Source of the DNA: Actinomycetes bacterium
GTDB taxonomy: Bacteria > Actinomycetota > Acidimicrobiia > Acidimicrobiales > RAAP-2
Length of the DNA stretch: 6,718 bases
Direction: 5' to 3'
Assembly (NCBI GenBank): GCA_021784205.1
Contig: JAJXTB010000055.1
Location: 1-6,718 of the forward strand
The notes under the pieces are model-generated. The model was not told the DNA's origin. It ran no database searches and worked only from the letters and a program-made list of their open reading frames with translations. This document shows, one piece after another, positions 1 to 5,968 of this stretch (positions within the stretch are counted from its first letter, which is position 1; every line of letters starts with the position of its first letter). The position numbers were made by a program, and so were the translations under genes.

Positions 1-1
1 C

Positions 2-1090
2 GCGGCACCGGCCGAGGCCGCCCCCGCCGGGGCCGGCCGCACGCCGGTGCTCGTCGGCTACGGGGTCGCCGAGGACGACGCCGTCGTCACGCGCCGGCGC
101 AGGCGTACCCCCGCCGCGCCAACGGCGACCGCCGCACCGGCCGCGCCCGCGACCGCCGAGGCCGCGTCGCGGCCAGTGCGCACGACTCCGCCGGTCCGGC
201 TCTACGCCAAGCAGCACGGCCTCAACCTCGCCACGATCCTCGGGACGGGTCGCGACGGGCTGATCACGCGCGACGACGTGGAGCGCGCCCTCGCGGGAAC
301 ACCCGCGGTCGCGCCGACGACGACCCTCGCGCCGGTCACCACGACGTCGCGCTTCGTCGGTCGCGAGCTCGAACCCTGGTCGAGCGGTCCGCTCGAGGAG
401 CGGATCCCCGTGCGCGGCGTCCTGCGTTCGATGGCCGACGCGATGGTCCAGAGCGCCTTCGGGGCGCCCCACGCCGCGGTCTGGGTGCGAGTCGAGGCGA
501 CCGGGACCGTGGCATTGCTCGAGAGCCTGCGCGAGCGGCCGAACTTCGCGGGCGTGCGCCTGTCGCCGCTCGCCGTTGTGGCCCTCGCGGTCTGTGACGC
601 GGCGCGCCACTTCCCCGGGCTCAACTCGAGCTTCGACGCCGCGGCCCAGGAGGTCGTGGTGCGGCGCCGGGTGAACCTCGGCATCGCGGCGAACACCCCG
701 CGCGGGCTGATCGTGCCCAACATCAAGGGCGCCGACACCCTCGACCTGCGCGCCATGGCCGTGGCGCTCAACGAGCTCGTCGACGTGGCGCGCGCCGGCA
801 CGACGACGCCCGAGGCGATGCTCCAGACGACCCTGTCGATCACCAACGTCGGCCCGTTCGCCGTCGACGGGGCCGTGCCGATCCTGCCGCCGGGCACCGG
901 GGCGATCATCGCGGTCGGCCAGATGGCCAAGCGCCCGTGGGTCGTGGGCGACGACGTCGTCGCGCGCCCGACCGTCGACCTGTCGATGTCCTTCGACCAC
1001 CGTCAGATCGACGGGGCCCTGGCCTCGGCGGCGATCGCGCACATCGGTCGCTTCATCACCGACCCCGCCGCCGCGATCATCGGCGGCTAG
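2..1090 (+). CDS. 2-oxoacid dehydrogenase E2 subunit (dihydrolipoamide acyltransferase), 5'-partial
   Basis: This is the E2 core subunit of a 2-oxoacid dehydrogenase complex, which transfers an acyl group from the lipoyl arm to CoA in the cytoplasm. The frame is open from the left edge, so the N-terminal lipoyl domain lies outside the window. What remains is an Ala/Pro-rich linker with TPVLVGYGV, then a basic Ala/Pro linker. A peripheral-subunit (E3)-binding domain follows at about bases 185-298 (TPPVRLYAKQHGLNLATILG, then GLITRDDVE). The catalytic domain runs from about base 389 to the end. It contains NTPRGLIVPNIKGAD and the family active-site motif DHRQIDG, whose His codon is at 998-1000 and Asp codon at 1010-1012. 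The C-terminus is of normal form. An internal GTG at base 47 could be taken for a start, but it falls inside the linker motif and is unlikely. The substrate (pyruvate, branched-chain 2-oxoacids or 2-oxoglutarate) cannot be decided here; the E1 genes would be upstream. Confidence 0.95.
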   Translation, partial: AAPAEAAPAGAGRTPVLVGYGVAEDDAVVTRRRRRTPAAPTATAAPAAPATAEAASRPVRTTPPVRLYAKQHGLNLATILGTGRDGLITRDDVERALAGTPAVAPTTTLAPVTTTSRFVGRELEPWSSGPLEERIPVRGVLRSMADAMVQSAFGAPHAAVWVRVEATGTVALLESLRERPNFAGVRLSPLAVVALAVCDAARHFPGLNSSFDAAAQEVVVRRRVNLGIAANTPRGLIVPNIKGADTLDLRAMAVALNELVDVARAGTTTPEAMLQTTLSITNVGPFAVDGAVPILPPGTGAIIAVGQMAKRPWVVGDDVVARPTVDLSMSFDHRQIDGALASAAIAHIGRFITDPAAAIIGG

Positions 1091-1543
1091 TCAGCGGCGC
1101 GCGCGCAGCGCCTCGAGGGCGCGGTCGGCGTGCGCGTTCATGTTCGTCTCGCTGTGCACGACCTCGATGATGCGTCGGTCGGGCGCGATGACGAACGTCG
1201 TGCGGCGCACGCGCAGCAGGTCGAACGCGCGCTTGACGCCGTAGGCCTTGGCGACGCGGCCGTCGACGTCGGCGAGCAGTGGGTAGTCGAGGTGGTTGGC
1301 GTCGCCGAAGGCGAACTGCTTGGCGACGTCGTCCATCGAGATGCCGATGCGCTGGGCACCGAGCGCGGCGAACTCGGCGCCCAGGTCGCGGAAGTGGCAG
1401 GTCTCGCGGGTGCAGCCCGTGGTCATCGCCGCGGGGTAGAAGAAGAGCACCACCGGTCCGGCCTCGAGCAGGCCGCCGAGTGAGCGCGCCACGCCCCGCT
1501 GGTCGGTCAGGGTGAAGTCGGGTGCGAGGTCGCCGGGTCTCAT
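1091..1543 (-). CDS. bcp: Thioredoxin-dependent peroxiredoxin, BCP/PrxQ type
   Basis: This is a small cytoplasmic thiol peroxidase that reduces hydrogen peroxide and organic hydroperoxides, and is usually recycled by thioredoxin. The 150 residues are the normal length for the BCP/PrxQ group. It opens with PGDLAPDFTL. The peroxidatic site is P37-x3-T41-x2-C44, and a second cysteine C49 sits five residues on (GCTRETC), the spacing seen in atypical two-cysteine BCP enzymes. The conserved active-site arginine is probably R114, in RRTTFVI. The ATG at 1543 is supported by the protein start (MRPGDLAPDF) and by a TACAGT hexamer six bases upstream. Only 16 bases separate it from the response-regulator stop upstream, so co-transcription is likely as well as its own promoter. 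Its stop codon abuts that of the convergent E2 gene. The fold and active site are clear; the physiological substrate is not. Confidence 0.95.
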   Translation of the reverse strand: MRPGDLAPDFTLTDQRGVARSLGGLLEAGPVVLFFYPAAMTTGCTRETCHFRDLGAEFAALGAQRIGISMDDVAKQFAFGDANHLDYPLLADVDGRVAKAYGVKRAFDLLRVRRTTFVIAPDRRIIEVVHSETNMNAHADRALEALRARR

Positions 1544-1549
1544 AGCGAG

Positions 1550-1555
1550 ACTGTA
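1550..1555 (-). promoter_or_regulatory. Candidate -10 element (TACAGT) for a leaderless peroxiredoxin mRNA
   Basis: Reading leftward, TACAGT is followed by six bases (CTCGCT) and then the ATG at 1543. It fits the TANNNT consensus at a distance that would put the 5' end of the transcript at or next to the start codon. No Shine-Dalgarno sequence is visible. It lies in the 16-base gap after the response-regulator stop codon. No -35 box was identified. Confidence 0.5.
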
Positions 1556-1559
1556 CCGG

Positions 1560-2255
1560 TCAGTCGTCGAGTCGGAATCCCACGCCGCGGACGGTGACCA
1601 GGTGTCGGGGGCGGGGCGGGTCGTCCTCGATCTTCTGGCGCAGGCGCTTGACGTGGGTGTCGAGCGTGCGCGTGTCCACGAGGTCGAGCCCCCACCACAG
1701 CGCGTCGAGGCACTGCTCGCGCGTGACGACCTGGCCGCGGTGCTCGGCGAAGAGCGCGAGCAGGTCGAACTCCTTGCGGCTGAGCTCGATGGGCACCGAG
1801 CCCTTGGTCACCGACCGACGCGCGAGATCCACGTCGAGCTCGCCCACGACGATGCGCCCGTCGACCGCCGTCGGGGCCAGGGGGCGGCGCAGCACCGCGC
1901 GCATGCGCGCCACGAGCTCGCGCAGGCGGTAGGGCTTGGTGACGTAGTCGGCGGCCCCGATCTCGAGGCCGAGCACGACGTCGACCTCGCTGGTGCGCGC
2001 CGAGACCATGATCACCGGCGTGCGAAGGGTCTCGTGGATCTCGCGGCAGTAGTCGACCCCCGAGCCGTCGGGCAGCATGACGTCGAGCAGCACGAGGCTC
2101 GGCGTCGAGCGCGCCATCACCTCGCGGGCCTGGCGGATGGTCGTGGCCCCGACGACGACGAAGCCCTCGATCGTCAGGCCGACGTTGAGGGCGTCCTGGT
2201 AGCTGGGCTCGTCCTCGACGACGAGTACGACGTGGCGGCCGTCGGGATTGGTCAC
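1560..2255 (-). CDS. OmpR/PhoB-family response regulator, RegX3-like
   Basis: This is a two-component DNA-binding response regulator that acts in the cytoplasm as a transcription factor when phosphorylated. Counting from the GTG at 2255 it has 231 residues, normal for the family. The receiver domain (about 7-120) has the acidic pair E14-D15, phosphoacceptor D58 in LVLLDVMLPDGSG, S85 and K107 in DYVTKPY. A winged-helix effector domain (about 136-231) follows, with LSRKEFDLLALF, recognition-helix region DTRTLDTHVKRLRQKIE, and HLVTVRGVGFRLDD at the end. The linker and KPYRLREL region resemble RegX3. The frame stays open upstream to a TTG at 2369. I chose the GTG at 2255 because it places HVVLVVEDEP at the usual distance from the N-terminus; GTGs at 2285 and 2282 are alternatives. 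No histidine kinase gene lies in the window. The peroxiredoxin follows 16 bases downstream. Confidence 0.93.
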   Translation of the reverse strand: MTNPDGRHVVLVVEDEPSYQDALNVGLTIEGFVVVGATTIRQAREVMARSTPSLVLLDVMLPDGSGVDYCREIHETLRTPVIMVSARTSEVDVVLGLEIGAADYVTKPYRLRELVARMRAVLRRPLAPTAVDGRIVVGELDVDLARRSVTKGSVPIELSRKEFDLLALFAEHRGQVVTREQCLDALWWGLDLVDTRTLDTHVKRLRQKIEDDPPRPRHLVTVRGVGFRLDD

Positions 2256-2323
2256 GGGGCCACCGGCGAGGTGCGGCCACACCACGAGTGTGTCGAGGGA
2301 GAGCGATCGTCGAGGCTGGCCAC
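2252..2323 (-). CDS. Possible 23-codon leader ORF overlapping the response-regulator start
   Basis: A GTG at 2323 opens a short frame (MASLDDRSPSTHSWCGRTSP, then VAP and stop). Its TGA at 2254-2252 overlaps the response-regulator GTG in a GTGA arrangement, which is typical of translational coupling. TACCGT lies six bases before the GTG, as at the other start sites in this window. Nineteen of 23 codons end in G or C, which is weak support in DNA this GC-rich. I recognise no homology. It could be an untranslated leader with a chance frame. Confidence 0.3.
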   Translation of the reverse strand: MASLDDRSPSTHSWCGRTSPVAP

Positions 2324-2329
2324 GGGACC

Positions 2330-2335
2330 ACGGTA
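2330..2335 (-). promoter_or_regulatory. Candidate -10 element (TACCGT) for the response-regulator transcript
   Basis: Leftward TACCGT fits TANNNT and is six bases before the GTG at 2323. It overlaps two tandem 7-base units, CCGTACT and CCGTACC (bases 2332-2345), which could be a binding site. No other TANNNT hexamer sits at leaderless distance from the response-regulator GTG at 2255. The 145 bases between that gene and the stop at 2401 otherwise show no strong terminator. Confidence 0.4.
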
Positions 2336-2400
2336 CGGAGTACGGGTTATCGGAAGGTGATCCTGGCAAGGCCGTGGCGTAGCCGCGAGGTGAATCTTGT

Positions 2401-3867
2401 TCAGTTCGTGGTGACGCTGAAGCCCTGGTAGGTCGTGCCGCCCGCGAGGTAGCTGCCGGTCGCCGTGCAACGATTGTCCTGGTGGCAGATGAGCGCGTAG
2501 ACCCCGCCGGCGACCCCGACGCTCGCTGCGCCGTTGGGTAGCACGATCTTGGTGCCGGTGCGCCACTGGCCGTTCACCTGGCTCGCCACGAGCCCCTGGT
2601 AGTGACCGGCTCCGTCGAGGTAGGCGGCGCCGGCGCGGCAGTTGCCCGCCGTGACGCACGACAGGGCGACGACCCCGCCGTTCTTGCCCGCTGCGGTCGC
2701 CCCGGTCGGCAGGGCGAGCTCGGTCGCGCGACGCCAGACCCCGTTCACCTCGTCGGCGAGGAAGCCCTCGTAGAGGCCGCCGCGGGCCCGGTACTGCCCG
2801 CCGGCGCTGCAGCTGGTGGCGCTCGCGCAGGCGATGTCCTGGAAGCCGTAGAAGAAGGCCTTGGGGTTGGTCGCGGCGTTGGCCGGCATCGCCACCGGTA
2901 GCCCGGCCGACCACGCGCCGCGCGCGTTGGTCGTGGCAAAGACCTCGGTGGCGCCGCGGTGGTCGTAGTAGGTGCCCACCGCCGTGCACGCGCCCGACGG
3001 CGCGCAAGCCAGCGCGATCAGGGACGCGTGGGCGTAGAGGCTCGCGTCCGCTGGGGGGCTCACGACTTGGCCCGTCGCCCAGATGCCGTTGCGCTCGCTG
3101 AAGACCAGGGCGTGCTGGACGTTCTGGTCGTCCACGTAGCTCCCGATCGCGCTGCAGTCGCCAGCCGACGAGCAGGCCACCTGCGCGGTGGTCGGGAACG
3201 GGTTCGCGTTGGCGTTGGCTGGCGCGGCGAGGACCTGGGGTGCGCCCCAAACGCCGTTGACCTCGTCGATTGCGAACCCGTCGAGCACGGGGTTGGTCGC
3301 GTTGGTGAAGTACGTGCCGACCGCGCTGCAGTTGCCGGTGCTCGGGCACGCGACGGCGCGCAGCTGCGCGTTCTGGCCCTTGGCGAGGGCGTTGCTCGGC
3401 AGGGCGACGCGCGTCGCCGGGCGCCAGACGCCGTTCACCTCGATGGTGACGAAGGACTGGGTGTCGCCGCTTCCGAGCTGGTAGGTGCCCACGATCGCGC
3501 AGTTGCCTGCGGTGCTGCAGGCGACACTCATCGGCGTCGTGGCGGCGACCGTCGCCGCGTCACTCGGCGGGACGATCGTGCGTGGCGACTGCCAGACGCC
3601 GTTCACCTCGGAAAGCACGAGGCCCTGGGGCACGTTCGCGTGGTCGTTGTAGACCCCGGCGGCGACGCAGTTGCCAGTCGTCGGGCAGGCGAGGGTGGGC
3701 AGGTAGCCCTGGTAGAGGCCCTTCGCGCCGCTCGGCAGGGTGGTGATGCGTGCCGCCTGCCAAGCCGGCGGGCTCACCGAGCCCACCGGCGCGGACGCGC
3801 CAAGCGGTCCCAGGACCGCGAGCGCGAACAGGACCCGACGGACGAGGGGGACGTGTGAGGACTCCAC
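2401..3867 (-). CDS. Secreted eight-repeat CX5C/NGVW protein, predicted beta-propeller
   Basis: This is a 488-residue exported protein of unknown function. The N-terminus is a Sec-type signal peptide: a short basic region (R10, R11), a hydrophobic core about 12-24, and a polar region to about 30. There is no lipobox, no C-terminal anchor and no second membrane segment, so I predict it is released. The rest is built from eight units of about 57 residues. Each has a CX5C pair, then a GxYxD-like turn, QGF or GF, NGVW and LPxxA. The first cysteines are at 61, 117, 174, 232, 288, 347, 404 and 461. The protein has exactly sixteen cysteines, all in these pairs, suggesting one disulfide per unit. The tryptophans are at 35, 92, 148, 207, 263, 319, 378 and 435. 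The first tryptophan segment precedes the first cysteine pair and the last unit lacks one, a circular permutation typical of beta-propeller ring closure. Similar repeats are familiar from Acidimicrobiia and related actinobacteria. The GTG start at 3867 agrees with the signal peptide and an upstream TACACT. Confidence 0.85.
   Translation of the reverse strand: MESSHVPLVRRVLFALAVLGPLGASAPVGSVSPPAWQAARITTLPSGAKGLYQGYLPTLACPTTGNCVAAGVYNDHANVPQGLVLSEVNGVWQSPRTIVPPSDAATVAATTPMSVACSTAGNCAIVGTYQLGSGDTQSFVTIEVNGVWRPATRVALPSNALAKGQNAQLRAVACPSTGNCSAVGTYFTNATNPVLDGFAIDEVNGVWGAPQVLAAPANANANPFPTTAQVACSSAGDCSAIGSYVDDQNVQHALVFSERNGIWATGQVVSPPADASLYAHASLIALACAPSGACTAVGTYYDHRGATEVFATTNARGAWSAGLPVAMPANAATNPKAFFYGFQDIACASATSCSAGGQYRARGGLYEGFLADEVNGVWRRATELALPTGATAAGKNGGVVALSCVTAGNCRAGAAYLDGAGHYQGLVASQVNGQWRTGTKIVLPNGAASVGVAGGVYALICHQDNRCTATGSYLAGGTTYQGFSVTTN
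2404..3765 (-). repeat. Eight tandem coding repeats of about 171 bp
   Basis: The repeated unit of the secreted protein is visible in DNA as recurring NGVW codons: on the plus strand, gccgttcacct or close variants near 2570, 2740, 3430 and 3600, with diverged copies near 3088 and 3252. Spacings between successive first cysteines are 56, 57, 58, 56, 59, 57 and 57 residues. The copies have diverged in sequence but not in length, suggesting old duplication under structural constraint rather than recent slippage. The fifth unit is the most divergent, with ARGAW in place of NGVW. Confidence 0.85.
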
Positions 3868-3874
3868 GCGATGC

Positions 3875-3880
3875 AGTGTA
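3875..3880 (-). promoter_or_regulatory. Candidate -10 element (TACACT) for the leaderless secreted-repeat gene
   Basis: Leftward TACACT is followed by seven bases (GCATCGC) and the GTG at 3867, so a transcript would start at the initiation codon. There is no Shine-Dalgarno sequence. A -35 box is not clear; the nearest partial match (CTGAGT) is 19 bases upstream. Confidence 0.5.
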
Positions 3881-3934
3881 GGCGGTCGGTCTCGCGCGAA
3901 CTCAGCGCGTCGCCCCTCGTCGGATCGCGCGATA

Positions 3935-3949
3935 GCCCGTCGCGCGGGC
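3935..3949 (-). terminator. Weak hairpin after the chimeric ORF
   Basis: GCCCG (3935-3939) and CGGGC (3945-3949) form a perfect 5-bp stem around a five-base loop, starting five bases after the chimeric ORF's stop codon. No T-tract follows, so it is not a canonical intrinsic terminator. In DNA this GC-rich, such stems are common by chance. Confidence 0.2.
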
Positions 3950-3954
3950 GCACG

Positions 3955-4278
3955 TCAGCGACCGCGCCGGGCGATCGCGCGCAGGTCTTGGTGCACGGCG
4001 GGAGTCGCGGGCGACTCGAACATCCGCGTGGTCAACGCGATCACGACGACTCGCCGAGGTGGGTCGACGAGGAACGAGGTGCTCAGCCCGCCGTCCCACC
4101 CGTAGGAGCCGTCGCGATGCACCGCGAGGCCGAAGTCCCACGAGCGATCGACGAAGAAGCCGGGACCGAAGGCCCCGTCGACCTTCTGTTCGGGCGACAG
4201 CTGGTCGCTCGCCATCGCGCGCACCGGGTCGGTGGCGCAGGCGCGCAGGTCATCGGCCAGTTCTCGGTCGAACGCCAC
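3955..4278 (-). pseudogene. Chimeric remnant: TfoX-N-like start fused to the C-terminus of a serine beta-lactamase-family hydrolase
   Basis: This is an open 107-codon frame from a GTG at 4278. Residues about 18-95 match, from memory, the C-terminal end of class-C beta-lactamase/EstB-type serine hydrolases. They show PVRAMASDQLSPEQK, FGPGFFVDRSWDFGLAV, the conserved YGWDGGLSTSF block (59-69), VDPPRRVVVIALTTRMFESP and PAVHQD. Full members are about 350-400 residues, and the catalytic SxxK and YxN motifs, which lie well before this block, are absent. The fragment therefore cannot be an active hydrolase of the known type. Residues 1-14 (MAFDRELADDLRAC) do not look like the hydrolase. They resemble the start of TfoX N-terminal-domain proteins (MAYDEELAxRIR), but the later TfoX sequence is missing. 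I infer a deletion that joined the two genes in frame. A G-rich ribosome site and a possible -10 element remain upstream, so it may still be expressed. The fragment identity is well supported; the TfoX part rests on a short match. Confidence 0.65.
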
Positions 4279-4282
4279 GGCA

Positions 4283-4304
4283 CCCCCCAGTTGGCATCAC
4301 GGTA
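4283..4304 (-). promoter_or_regulatory. Possible -10 (TACCGT) and G-rich ribosome site of the chimeric ORF
   Basis: Leftward, TACCGT (4304-4299) lies 20 bases before the GTG at 4278. Six G residues (4288-4283) end four bases before that codon. The arrangement predicts a short leader with a Shine-Dalgarno-like site, unlike the leaderless starts elsewhere in the window. The G run is not a perfect GGAGG. Confidence 0.35.
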
Positions 4305-4345
4305 GCGAGATTGCGGGGCGCCGTGTCGAGGCGCGACGGCGCGGG

Positions 4346-4351
4346 TAGATT
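4346..4351 (+). promoter_or_regulatory. Candidate -10 element (TAGATT) for the leaderless LCP gene
   Basis: TAGATT is followed by six bases (CGTTCG) and the GTG at 4358. It fits TANNNT at leaderless distance, and no Shine-Dalgarno sequence is present. It sits in the 79-base divergent region (4279-4357), which also carries the signals of the chimeric ORF on the other strand. No good -35 box was found. Confidence 0.5.
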
Positions 4352-4357
4352 CGTTCG

Positions 4358-5968
4358 GTGCTTTCCGACCCCCCCTCGCGTAGCGCCGAACCGTCGGGTC
4401 CCCGACGCCGGCGCGCCCGTCACCGCCGCCGTGGCCACCGGGGTCGCACGATCGCCATCGTCCTGCTCGCGCTCGTCGTGATCGTCGTCGGGGCGGCCGT
4501 GGGGGACTACTTCTACCTGAACTCGCTCGTGCACCGCGTCGTGGTGAAGCACGAGGCCATCCAGTACAACAACACCGAGAACGTCCTGCTCGTCGGGTCG
4601 ACCTCGCGCTGCGCGCTGGCGGTCCAGAACAAGGCCTACGGCCTGTGCTCCCAGGGAGTCACCGGCGTGAACAGCGACGTCGTGATGATCGTGCACTTGA
4701 ACTTTTCGACCAAGCGCGTCACGCTCTTGTCGATCCCGCGTGACGTCTTCGTGCCCAACGCGCGTACGACGGGGGCGAACAAGATCGACGCCGCGCTCTA
4801 CCAGGGGCCGTCCCAGCTGGTCTCGGCGATCCAGAACGACTTCGGCATCCCGATCAACCACTACATCGAGCTCAACTTCGACACCTTCGCGAGCGTGGTC
4901 AACGTGCTCGGCGGGATCAACATGTACTTCCCGATGGAGATCTTCGACGCCTACTCGGGCCTCAACATCACCCACACGGGCTGCCAGCACCTCGACGGCT
5001 ACCAGGCGCTGCAGGTCGTACGGGCCCGGCACCTGCAGATCCGCTTCGCCGGCTACGGCCCCAACCACCTGACCTGGCCCCAGGAGGGTTTGAGCGACCT
5101 CGCGCGCATCCGCCGCGACCACGAGTTCCTGCGCGTGGTGGCTGCGGCGCTGAAGGCCAAGGGCCTCGGCAACCCGGTGACCGACCAGCGCCTGGCGACC
5201 GCGATCGCGCCGAACCTCGAGGTCGACTCGAGCTTCTCGCTCAGCGACATGCTGAGCCTCGCGAGCAACTTCGCGGGCGTGTCGATCTCGAGCGTGCCCC
5301 AGGTCACGATGCCGGTCGTGCTCGTCGAGACCGGCAGCTACCTCTACCAGGGCTACTACTACGGCGACGTCGAGTTCCCGATCGGCCCGGCCGTCACGTC
5401 GGTGACCCGCCAGTTCCTTGAGGTGGGCCCGTCGGTCAACACCATGAACGGCGCGGCGCTGCCCACGCCGAGCCACGTGTCGGTCGCCGTCTACGGCGGC
5501 ACCGGGGTCCCGGCCCAGGCGGTCACGACAACCGCGGCGCTTCGCCGCTACGGCTTCGCCGCGACGACCGCTGGCAGCCTGCCCCCGGTCGGCACCAAGG
5601 CCGAGACCGTCGTCTACCACGCGAGCGCGACGCCGGCCTCGATCGGCATGGCCGAGGCCGTGATCGAGCACCTCAGTGGTCCCGCGGTCATGGCGCTCGG
5701 CCCGACGAGGGGTGCGGACGTGATGGTCGTGACCGGCTCGGACCTCGCCGTCGTCGCGGCGCCGCACGCGACGACGAGCGTGAAGGCCCCGAGCACGACC
5801 AGCGCCGCGACGAAGTCGACGGCCGCCTCGAGCACGACCACCACGTCGGTGCTCGACCCGACCCTCGTGCGCGCCGACAGCCAGTTCTCCGCGCCGACCC
5901 CGGTCGCCCAGGCACTGCAGCCCTGGGATCCGCGGTCCTGCGGGCCCAACGGCACGCCGGGGCCCTAG
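4358..5968 (+). CDS. LytR-CpsA-Psr (LCP) family cell-wall glycopolymer ligase with LytR_C domain
   Basis: LCP enzymes sit on the outer face of the membrane and transfer lipid-linked glycopolymers onto peptidoglycan. This 536-residue protein has a strongly basic cytoplasmic tail (about 16-30), one transmembrane helix (about 31-49) and an LCP domain (about 75-265). Visible landmarks are SD at 105-106, SIPRD at 125-129 (R128), NKIDAAL at 141-147, LDGYQALQVVRARH at 212-225 (R222, R224) and RIRRDHEFL at 250-258. Residues about 372-467 fit a LytR C-terminal domain (VSVAVYGGTGVPAQA, then a GF-containing strand). A Ser/Thr/Ala-rich stretch (about 471-498) and a Pro-rich tail follow. Variations are VNSD where many members have RSD, and RRDHEF where many have RQQxF. 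It has four cysteines (85, 97, 209, 528) that could pair outside the cell. The GTG at 4358 follows a TAGATT hexamer. The polymer it transfers cannot be told from the sequence. Confidence 0.93.
   Translation: MLSDPPSRSAEPSGPRRRRARHRRRGHRGRTIAIVLLALVVIVVGAAVGDYFYLNSLVHRVVVKHEAIQYNNTENVLLVGSTSRCALAVQNKAYGLCSQGVTGVNSDVVMIVHLNFSTKRVTLLSIPRDVFVPNARTTGANKIDAALYQGPSQLVSAIQNDFGIPINHYIELNFDTFASVVNVLGGINMYFPMEIFDAYSGLNITHTGCQHLDGYQALQVVRARHLQIRFAGYGPNHLTWPQEGLSDLARIRRDHEFLRVVAAALKAKGLGNPVTDQRLATAIAPNLEVDSSFSLSDMLSLASNFAGVSISSVPQVTMPVVLVETGSYLYQGYYYGDVEFPIGPAVTSVTRQFLEVGPSVNTMNGAALPTPSHVSVAVYGGTGVPAQAVTTTAALRRYGFAATTAGSLPPVGTKAETVVYHASATPASIGMAEAVIEHLSGPAVMALGPTRGADVMVVTGSDLAVVAAPHATTSVKAPSTTSAATKSTAASSTTTTSVLDPTLVRADSQFSAPTPVAQALQPWDPRSCGPNGTPGP
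5942..5965. terminator. Strong GC hairpin between convergent LCP and MscS genes
   Basis: The last LCP codons contain GGGCCC (5942-5947), AA, CGGC, AC, GCCG (5950-5959), then GGGCCC again (5960-5965), directly before the TAG. The two GGGCCC blocks can pair and enclose the smaller CGGC/GCCG repeat. It lies 18 bases beyond the MscS stop for leftward transcription, so it could stop both. No T-tract follows on either strand. Coding constraint may explain it. Confidence 0.3.

Noticed and set aside
1512..2360. A 282-codon plus-strand frame opposite the response regulator
   Set aside because: It is a compositional shadow of the regulator, which has all receiver and winged-helix landmarks on the other strand.
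2256..2369. N-terminal extension of the response regulator from the TTG at 2369
   Set aside because: The extra 38 residues have no receiver-domain character, TTG is a poor start, and the GTG at 2255 gives the standard N-terminus.
2252..3349. A 365-codon minus-strand frame overlapping the repeat gene in another frame
   Set aside because: It is Arg/Pro/Gly-rich with no family match and is out of frame with the repeat protein. Only its last 23 codons, outside that gene, were kept as a possible leader ORF.
2404..3765. Regular repeats considered as a CRISPR array or intergenic repeat
   Set aside because: The ~171-bp period is in frame within a long coding gene and conserved at protein level, with no short identical repeats or unique spacers.
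2959..3858. A 299-codon plus-strand frame over the secreted repeat gene
   Set aside because: Its apparent repeats are the reverse-strand image of the CX5C/NGVW units. It has no signal peptide or domain.
3801..3867. Tat signal in the secreted protein, suggested by the RR pair
   Set aside because: The context VRRVLFALAV lacks the SRRxFLK-like pattern. A Sec signal fits, and disulfide formation after export is compatible with it.
4250..5767. A 505-codon open frame antisense to the LCP gene
   Set aside because: It is rich in Arg, Asp, His and Val with no recognisable domain and mirrors the codon positions of the clearly real LCP gene. Long antisense frames are expected in DNA this GC-rich.
5768..5851. 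Ser/Thr-codon-rich tract in the LCP gene considered as a simple-sequence repeat
   Set aside because: It is an imperfect low-complexity linker (Ser, Thr, Ala) after the LytR_C domain, with no exact tandem unit.
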